Below, piece after piece: positions 6,155 through 9,361 of a DNA stretch of 9,361 nucleotides. The stretch comes from Prevotellaceae bacterium UBA1786 (GTDB taxonomy: Bacteria > Bacteroidota > Bacteroidia > Bacteroidales > Bacteroidaceae). Numbering within the stretch: position 1 is the stretch's first letter; each line of letters starts with the position of its first letter. Under the pieces are notes generated by a model. The model ran no database searches. It saw only the letters and a list, made by a program, of their open reading frames with translations, and was not told the DNA's origin. Made by a program: the position numbers and the translations under genes. The stretch is from positions 1 through 9,361 of the forward strand of contig DCGE01000005.1 in the NCBI GenBank assembly GCA_002314525.1, in the 5' to 3' direction.

Positions 6155-7342
6155 TTAAAGTATAATACTTCCCGTGATAATCGTATTGCCATCACTGTGA
6201 TAGGTTGCTATCATCGGTGATGGTTTTTCTTTTCCTGTTTTTTCAAAGGCATTAAGCATCGTAGCATAGTTGAAGGCACTCATGTCATATATGATATAAT
6301 CATAGTTAAGTCCTTTGCCAGTCAATGCCGTATGACCTTCTTCCCTCAGTCTACCTTCTGCCAGCATCGAATCAAAGTTAAGACCGAGTTTATCACATTT
6401 TTCAATCATGTTTTCCAAATTTCCAGACGAGCCGAGAAGCAGGAACTTGCTCTTCTTAATATAATATAAGGTGTCGTGATTGTCACAGACTTTCTTGATT
6501 TGCTGCCACAAATAATTCAAGAAACCTTTCGCATAGATTGTAGCCTTAATAGGCAACGAAAGCAGAATGCTCCTGCCGCCAAAGTGTTTTTTGAAGAATA
6601 TGAGCATCGCGGTATAGAACGAGTTTACGTACTTGAAACTCGCCTTTTGAGTGCTTTCACCCTTGTAGTGGAGTATCGTTGAAGGTATGTAGATATTTCT
6701 GTAACCAGCCTTTATAAGCCTGTACGATAAGTCTATGTCTTCACCGTACATGAAGAATGTCTCGTCCAGTAGCCCTGTCTTGCCAAGAGCCGAACGTCTC
6801 AGGAACATACATGCACCGGAAATGATCTCAATGTCTGTAGTCTTTTCTTTGTCAAGATACTGCATGTAGTATCTGCCGAACTTTTTGCTGCGTGGCAACA
6901 GCGTTCCCAGTCCCGACATCTTGCAGAACGCGGTCCATGGGGTAGGGATACCTCTTCTCGATTCCAGTGCAAAACCGCCATTCTGCTTCAGCATCTTCAC
7001 ACCGGCACCACCAATCGTCTTGTCGGTGTCCATGCTGCTGATAGCTGCCTTCAAGGTATCTTCGCCTAAGATTGTATCGGGGTTGAGCAGAAGAATATAT
7101 TCGCCAGTTGACTTTCGGATGGCCTGATTATTAGCCTTGGCAAAGCCCACGTTGCTATTGTTTTCAATGAAACAGACATTCGGATACTTCACTTCAAGCA
7201 GTTCCACTGTCATGTCACAGCTTTTGTTGTCAACAACGAATATTTCAGCCTCCAGTCCCTGAATCGCTCTTGTTACAGAGTCCAAGCACTGATCCAGATA
7301 ATGCCTGACATTATAACTGACTATAATGATTGATATCTTCAT
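6155..7342 (-). CDS. Family 2 glycosyltransferase (rhamnosyltransferase-like) with extra C-terminal domain
   Basis: This 395-residue GT-A enzyme probably adds a sugar from a nucleotide donor during surface polysaccharide or lipopolysaccharide assembly at the inner face of the cytoplasmic membrane. Residues 1-39 (MKISIIIVSYNV ... FVVDN) form the nucleotide-binding start. NNSNVGFAKANN is at 61-72 and LLNPDTIL (85-92) is the metal-binding NPD variant of DxD. SGACMFLRRSAL (175-186) and LLDETFFMYGEDIDLSYRLIKAGY (191-214, with catalytic-type ED) are typical of WbbL-like rhamnosyltransferases, as is ILHYKGEST. Residues about 296-395 form an added domain that begins FLLLGSSGNLENMIEKC and resembles a Rossmann-like strand, loop and helix. 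I chose ATG at 7342; an in-frame GTG three codons upstream (7351) is less likely. It follows recR by 25 bases on the same strand. Donor and acceptor cannot be read from the sequence. Confidence 0.88.
   Translation of the reverse strand: MKISIIIVSYNVRHYLDQCLDSVTRAIQGLEAEIFVVDNKSCDMTVELLEVKYPNVCFIENNSNVGFAKANNQAIRKSTGEYILLLNPDTILGEDTLKAAISSMDTDKTIGGAGVKMLKQNGGFALESRRGIPTPWTAFCKMSGLGTLLPRSKKFGRYYMQYLDKEKTTDIEIISGACMFLRRSALGKTGLLDETFFMYGEDIDLSYRLIKAGYRNIYIPSTILHYKGESTQKASFKYVNSFYTAMLIFFKKHFGGRSILLSLPIKATIYAKGFLNYLWQQIKKVCDNHDTLYYIKKSKFLLLGSSGNLENMIEKCDKLGLNFDSMLAEGRLREEGHTALTGKGLNYDYIIYDMSAFNYATMLNAFEKTGKEKPSPMIATYHSDGNTIITGSIIL
6189..6233 (+). terminator. Intrinsic terminator for the plus-strand transcript, embedded in the convergent glycosyltransferase gene
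   Basis: An outer 7-bp stem (CCATCAC 6189-6195 with GTGATGG 6217-6223) and an inner 6-bp stem (TGATAG 6198-6203 with CTATCA 6208-6213) are separated by a small internal loop (TG/TCG). A GTTG loop caps the structure. TTTTTCTTTT (6224-6233) follows at once. It lies about 45 bases after the stop of the exported-protein gene, inside the last codons of the minus-strand gene. The opposite orientation lacks a T run, so it should act on plus-strand transcripts only. Confidence 0.7.
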
Positions 7343-7349
7343 TGTTCCC

Positions 7350-7370
7350 ACTCTTAACTTTTAACTCTTA
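7350..7370 (-). repeat. Exact heptad repeat between recR and the glycosyltransferase gene
   Basis: Read on the minus strand, the junction is TAAGAGT, TAAAAGT, TAAGAGT: three 7-base units, the first of which begins with the recR stop codon itself. It is followed by GGGAACA and the glycosyltransferase ATG. The three units place TAA in each reading frame in turn. The arrangement parallels the TAAAT heptads at 516-555, with a different unit sequence. Confidence 0.75.
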
Positions 7371-7979
7371 ACAATACAGCACCCTATTTACGATTGATCT
7401 TCCTAAAGTCATCTCGTCAGTGTATTGCAATTCGTCATTCACTGACATTCCCCTCGCGAGAATTGAGAGTTTCGTTCCCTCTGCCTTAGCCAACTTCCTT
7501 GAGATGAAGTAGTTTGTTGTATCGCCCTCCATCGTTGAACTTAAGGCAAGAATAACCTCCTTGATTCCGCCGGCTTCCACTCGCTCCACTAATGAACCGA
7601 TGTTCAGGTCATTTGGACCGATGCCATCCATTGGTGAGATCACACCACCCAGTACGTGGTACAGTCCATTGTATTGGTTCGTAGCCTCGATAGCCATCAC
7701 GTCCTGGATATTTTCTACAACGCATACTGTAGTTTTGTCTCTCTTGAGGTTGCTGCAGATGTTACACACCTCATCGTTCGAGATGTTATGGCACACCTTG
7801 CAGTATTTTACTTCATGTCTCAAGGCTTTCACGGTATCTGCAAACCTATCAACAGCATCTATATCCATTCTGAGAGAATGCAGAACCAAACGTACGGCAG
7901 ACTTGTGCCCTACACCTGGCAGTTTGGCGAACTCTTCAACCGCCCTCTCAAAAAGTTCTGATGAAAACTTCCTGTCCAT
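7368..7979 (-). CDS. recR: Recombination mediator protein RecR
   Basis: This 203-residue cytoplasmic DNA-repair protein acts with RecO (and RecF) to load RecA on gapped DNA, and its length is normal for the family. The helix-hairpin-helix region includes [12 protein letters not shown] (20-31). The zinc-binding C4 motif is C60, C63, C72 and C75 (CKVC ... CNIC). A Toprim domain follows, with VCVVEN (85-90), [16 protein letters not shown] (107-122) and [11 protein letters not shown] (145-155). The C-terminal part holds [22 protein letters not shown] (171-192). I chose ATG at 7979; a GTG two codons upstream (7985) is open but would probably lie at or upstream of the transcription start implied by the TAACTTTG box. 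It heads a two-gene unit with the glycosyltransferase. Confidence 0.96.
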   Translation of the reverse strand: MDRKFSSELFERAVEEFAKLPGVGHKSAVRLVLHSLRMDIDAVDRFADTVKALRHEVKYCKVCHNISNDEVCNICSNLKRDKTTVCVVENIQDVMAIEATNQYNGLYHVLGGVISPMDGIGPNDLNIGSLVERVEAGGIKEVILALSSTMEGDTTNYFISRKLAKAEGTKLSILARGMSVNDELQYTDEMTLGRSIVNRVLYC

Positions 7980-7987
7980 AAACACCG

Positions 7988-7995
7988 CAAAGTTA
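7988..7995 (-). promoter_or_regulatory. Possible -7 promoter element for recR
   Basis: Read on the minus strand this is TAACTTTG, an exact TAnnTTTG element. The expected TTTG -33 element is not visible at 19-21 bases upstream. The box ends only 8 bases before the ATG at 7979, so a transcript from here would have almost no leader. Confidence 0.5.
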
Positions 7996-8087
7996 ATGCT
8001 TTTTTCTGAATTCTGTATGTATTAACTCCTTTTGACCTACCAAAAACATATAAAATGCCGCAGCTTAACAACTTTTAACTCATTTTT

Positions 8088-8119
8088 TTTGTACAGACTA
8101 AAATAATCAACTAATTTTG
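8088..8119 (+). promoter_or_regulatory. Bacteroidetes-type promoter for the HU-like gene
   Basis: TTTG (8088-8091) and TAATTTTG (8112-8119) are separated by 20 bases. Transcription would begin near 8125, leaving an A/T-rich leader of about 95 bases before the ATG at 8220. A weak AAGGA (8211-8215) lies 4 bases before that ATG, the nearest thing to a Shine-Dalgarno site among the starts I examined. Confidence 0.65.
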
Positions 8120-8169
8120 CCTACACATTTTTAGATTTAGGTCTAGAACTATACATATTTTAGTCTAAA
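8095..8169 (+). promoter_or_regulatory. Repeated TTTAG(N)TCTA motifs around the HU-like gene promoter, possible operator
   Basis: AGACTAAAAT (8095-8104), inside the promoter spacer, is the exact reverse complement of ATTTTAGTCT (8157-8166) in the leader. The latter sits in a near-perfect palindrome TTTAGTCTAAA (8159-8169). Between them is a related TTTAGGTCTAGA (8136-8147). Three related sites at and just after a promoter fit an operator array or a looping site. The binding protein is unknown, and autoregulation by the HU-like product is only a guess. Confidence 0.4.
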
Positions 8170-8219
8170 GCCTATAATAATAAAGTGTAGAATATAAATT
8201 AAAAACGTGTAAGGATAAA

Positions 8220-8618
8220 ATGAGTATTAACTATCGTGTCACTCCGATGAGGGACAACATAAACAAGAAGCCGCGCGAGGCCTATTACGCACAGGTTGTC
8301 ACAAAGGGCACCGTAGATACTCATACCCTCTGCAAGGAAATAGCCAGTTCCTGCACACTTACCCTGTCCGATATGACAGGTGCGATCACGGCACTGGTTG
8401 AAAAAATGGAGCAGGCCTTGCTCAATGGTTACAACGTCTATATCGACGGACTTGGCACCTTCTCCATCTCGGCAGAGTCACCGCTTGTAGAGCGCGAAAG
8501 TGAACTTCGCCCGGCTGATATCAAAGTCAAGAATATCCATTACCGGGCAGCCGTACCGCTCAAGCATGCTATGAAGGAATCGTCCTTCTCACGCATCAAG
8601 CCGCAACAAAACAAATGA
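8220..8618 (+). CDS. HU-family (Bacteroidetes HU-like) DNA-binding protein
   Basis: This 132-residue protein matches the larger HU-like histone family common in Bacteroidetes rather than the 90-residue classical HU. After a short N-terminal extension (MSINYRVTPMRDN ... KPREAYYAQVVTKG, 1-30), the helical part (VDTHTLCKEIASSCTLTLSDMTGAITALVEKMEQALLNG, about 32-70) leads to YIDGLGTFSISAES (74-87), which contains the family's G-x-GTF turn at 77-81. The segment that would be the DNA-binding arm (about 88-112, PLVERESELRPADIKVKNIHYRA) is mixed in charge rather than strongly basic. It probably binds DNA as a dimer; specificity and targets are unknown. The gene stands alone with its own promoter upstream and a terminator downstream. 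Start chosen at ATG 8220, where the family N-terminus and a weak AAGGA agree. Confidence 0.85.
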   Translation: MSINYRVTPMRDNINKKPREAYYAQVVTKGTVDTHTLCKEIASSCTLTLSDMTGAITALVEKMEQALLNGYNVYIDGLGTFSISAESPLVERESELRPADIKVKNIHYRAAVPLKHAMKESSFSRIKPQQNK

Positions 8619-8681
8619 TATAGAATAATTGTGTTTTCAATCAGCTTAGTTTAAGCACATTTTAATTTCTTTTTGGTAAGT

Positions 8682-8706
8682 GAGAATAATTTGTAAGAAT
8701 TATCTC
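8682..8706 (+). other. Hairpin in the 3' region of the HU-like gene
   Basis: GAG-A-ATAATT (8682-8691) can pair with AATTATCTC (8698-8706) to give 9 base pairs with one bulged A and a 6-base loop. It ends 3 bases before the terminator stem at 8710, making a two-hairpin 3' end. A smaller GCTTA/TAAGC hairpin is at 8644-8656. The role is unknown; protection of the mRNA 3' end is possible. Confidence 0.4.
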
Positions 8707-8709
8707 GGG

Positions 8710-8746
8710 CAACCACCGACTGTGAAGTTAGTGGTTGTTTTTTTTT
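8710..8746 (+). terminator. Intrinsic terminator after the HU-like gene
   Basis: CAACCAC (8710-8716) pairs with GTGGTTG (8731-8737). Inside, after one mismatch, GACT (8718-8721) pairs with AGTT (8726-8729, one G-T pair) under a GTGA loop, a GNRA-type tetraloop. Nine T follow (8738-8746). Confidence 0.85.
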
Positions 8747-8756
8747 ACGATAATTA

Positions 8757-8788
8757 TTTCCGTAATTCATAATAATTTATTAACTTTG
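8757..8788 (+). promoter_or_regulatory. Bacteroidetes-type promoter for the SPOR lipoprotein gene
   Basis: TAACTTTG (8781-8788) is an exact -7 element. At the expected spacing of 20 bases upstream there is TTTC (8757-8760), one base off the TTTG -33 element. The leader to the ATG at 8862 would be roughly 65-70 bases, A-rich and without a Shine-Dalgarno site. Confidence 0.62.
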
Positions 8789-8861
8789 CGCTGAAATCTG
8801 TAGAAACAACAATTTCAAAAGAATAAAATATAAATTTCAAAACCAACTAAACAAAAAAATT

Positions 8862-9323
8862 ATGAAAAGAAATCTTATTCTCGGTTTGGCAATCGTATCT
8901 GCAATTGCCTTTGTATCATGTAAGTCATCAGAGAGCAGCTATCGTAAGGCATACGAGAAGGCACAGACTCAGACTGAACAGCAGGTAGTGGTAACAACTC
9001 CGGCACCAGCAGTAGTTGAGACTCCAGCTCCAGCACCAGTTGTTGAAGACAACACACCAGTTCGTAGTGAAAAGCTCAATGCTCTTAATGGAAATCTTAA
9101 GGCTTACAACGTGGTATGTGGTTCGTTCGGTGTTCTTGATAATGCAAACCGTCTCACTGCGACTCTCGTAAGCAAAGGATATTCAGCACAGGTAGCACAG
9201 AATCCAGAGACTGGTATGTACCGTGTTGTTGCAGCTACTTTCGACGACAAGGCATCTGCTGTTTCAACTCGTAACAAGCTCCGCAGCCTCTATCCAGATG
9301 CTTGGATCCTTCTCCGTAACTAA
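8862..9323 (+). CDS. SPOR-domain lipoprotein
   Basis: This 153-residue protein has a lipoprotein signal peptide (residues 1-19) with lipobox FVSC and the acylated cysteine at C20. The residues after it (KSSESS) are not the acidic tract associated with surface export in Bacteroidetes, so a periplasm-facing lipoprotein is more likely. A linker rich in Val, Ala, Pro and Thr (about 41-62) spans the periplasm to a C-terminal SPOR domain (about 80-152: YNVVCGSF, NANRLTATLVSKGYSAQV, YRVVAATFDDKASAVSTRNKLRSLYPDAWIL). SPOR domains bind peptidoglycan glycan strands stripped of peptide stems, mostly at the division site, so a role in division or wall remodelling is likely. ATG at 8862 is the only sensible start, directly before the signal peptide. 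The gene has its own promoter and stands apart from neighbours in the window. Confidence 0.9.
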   Translation: MKRNLILGLAIVSAIAFVSCKSSESSYRKAYEKAQTQTEQQVVVTTPAPAVVETPAPAPVVEDNTPVRSEKLNALNGNLKAYNVVCGSFGVLDNANRLTATLVSKGYSAQVAQNPETGMYRVVAATFDDKASAVSTRNKLRSLYPDAWILLRN

Positions 9324-9361
9324 TCTTGGTTAGAATATAGAAACATAAAAAGGCCTCCACG
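9324..9361 (+). other. Possible left arm of a terminator cut by the window edge
   Basis: After the lipoprotein stop, the last bases (AAAAAGGCCTCCACG) run from an A tract into a GC-rich segment. That is how the left arm of a terminator often looks, but the matching right arm would lie beyond the window, so this is a guess. Confidence 0.2.

Noticed and set aside
6158..6170. Short palindrome AAGTATAATACTT at the end of the glycosyltransferase gene
   Set aside because: The arms touch with a one-base centre, so it cannot form a stable hairpin, and it is A/T-rich coding sequence.
7561..8025. Plus-strand open frame of 154 codons over recR
   Set aside because: It is antisense to recR, whose zinc finger and Toprim motifs are unmistakable, and has no supporting start signals.
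7993..8049. Minus-strand 18-codon open frame with ATG at 8049, and an AAAGGAG-like site near 8030, upstream of recR
   Set aside because: The AAAGGAG lies inside this tiny frame rather than ahead of it and is not positioned for any other start. If recR starts from the TAACTTTG box at 7988-7995 the frame would not be in the mRNA. Chance is the simplest explanation.
8672..8693. Promoter-like bases (TTTG and ATAATTTG) ahead of the hairpins after the HU-like gene, suggesting an independent small RNA
   Set aside because: The -7 match has AT instead of TA and the spacing to TTTG is about 10 bases rather than 19-21, so a separate promoter is not supported.

Overview
The window reads as an ordinary chromosomal segment of a Bacteroidales bacterium; Prevotella or a close relative is my inference. 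The evidence is the Bacteroidetes-type promoter signature (TTTG, about 20 bp, TAnnTTTG) seen several times, the scarcity of strong Shine-Dalgarno sites, a Bacteroidetes HU-like protein, and a four-gene sodium-pumping decarboxylase set of the kind used in succinate-to-propionate fermentation. I see no phage, insertion sequence, CRISPR array, tRNA, rRNA or defence system.

Layout. Positions 1-2906 (+) hold a tight operon for a membrane decarboxylase, most likely methylmalonyl-CoA decarboxylase: the 3' part of the carboxyltransferase (mmdA), a small one-helix OadG-like subunit, a biotin carrier with two complete biotinyl domains, and the sodium-translocating beta subunit. MmdA would move the carboxyl group to carrier biotin, and MmdB would decarboxylate carboxybiotin and export Na+, with the OadG-like protein holding the complex together. 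An intrinsic terminator closes the operon. A new promoter overlaps the terminator's T tract and drives nadA (quinolinate synthase, NAD synthesis) and mnmA (tRNA 2-thiouridylase), whose stop and start codons share one base. An uncharacterised exported protein with a Gly/Pro/Met-rich tail (5017-6144) follows, probably in the same transcript.

On the minus strand, recR (recombination repair) and a family 2 glycosyltransferase form a second unit (7979 down to 6155) that converges on the exported-protein gene with only 10 bp between the stop codons. The terminator for the plus-strand transcript lies inside the last codons of the glycosyltransferase gene. From 8000 onward a roughly 240 bp divergent region carries a promoter and repeated TTTAG/TCTA motifs ahead of an HU-like DNA-binding protein. 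A structured 3' region and terminator follow, then a promoter and a SPOR-domain lipoprotein (8862-9323).

The points most worth a second look are the tandem biotin carrier, two heptad repeats that fill intergenic junctions and place TAA in all three frames, the terminator hidden in the convergent glycosyltransferase gene, and the repeated motif around the HU-like gene promoter. I do not see convincing evidence for a wholly new multi-gene system.
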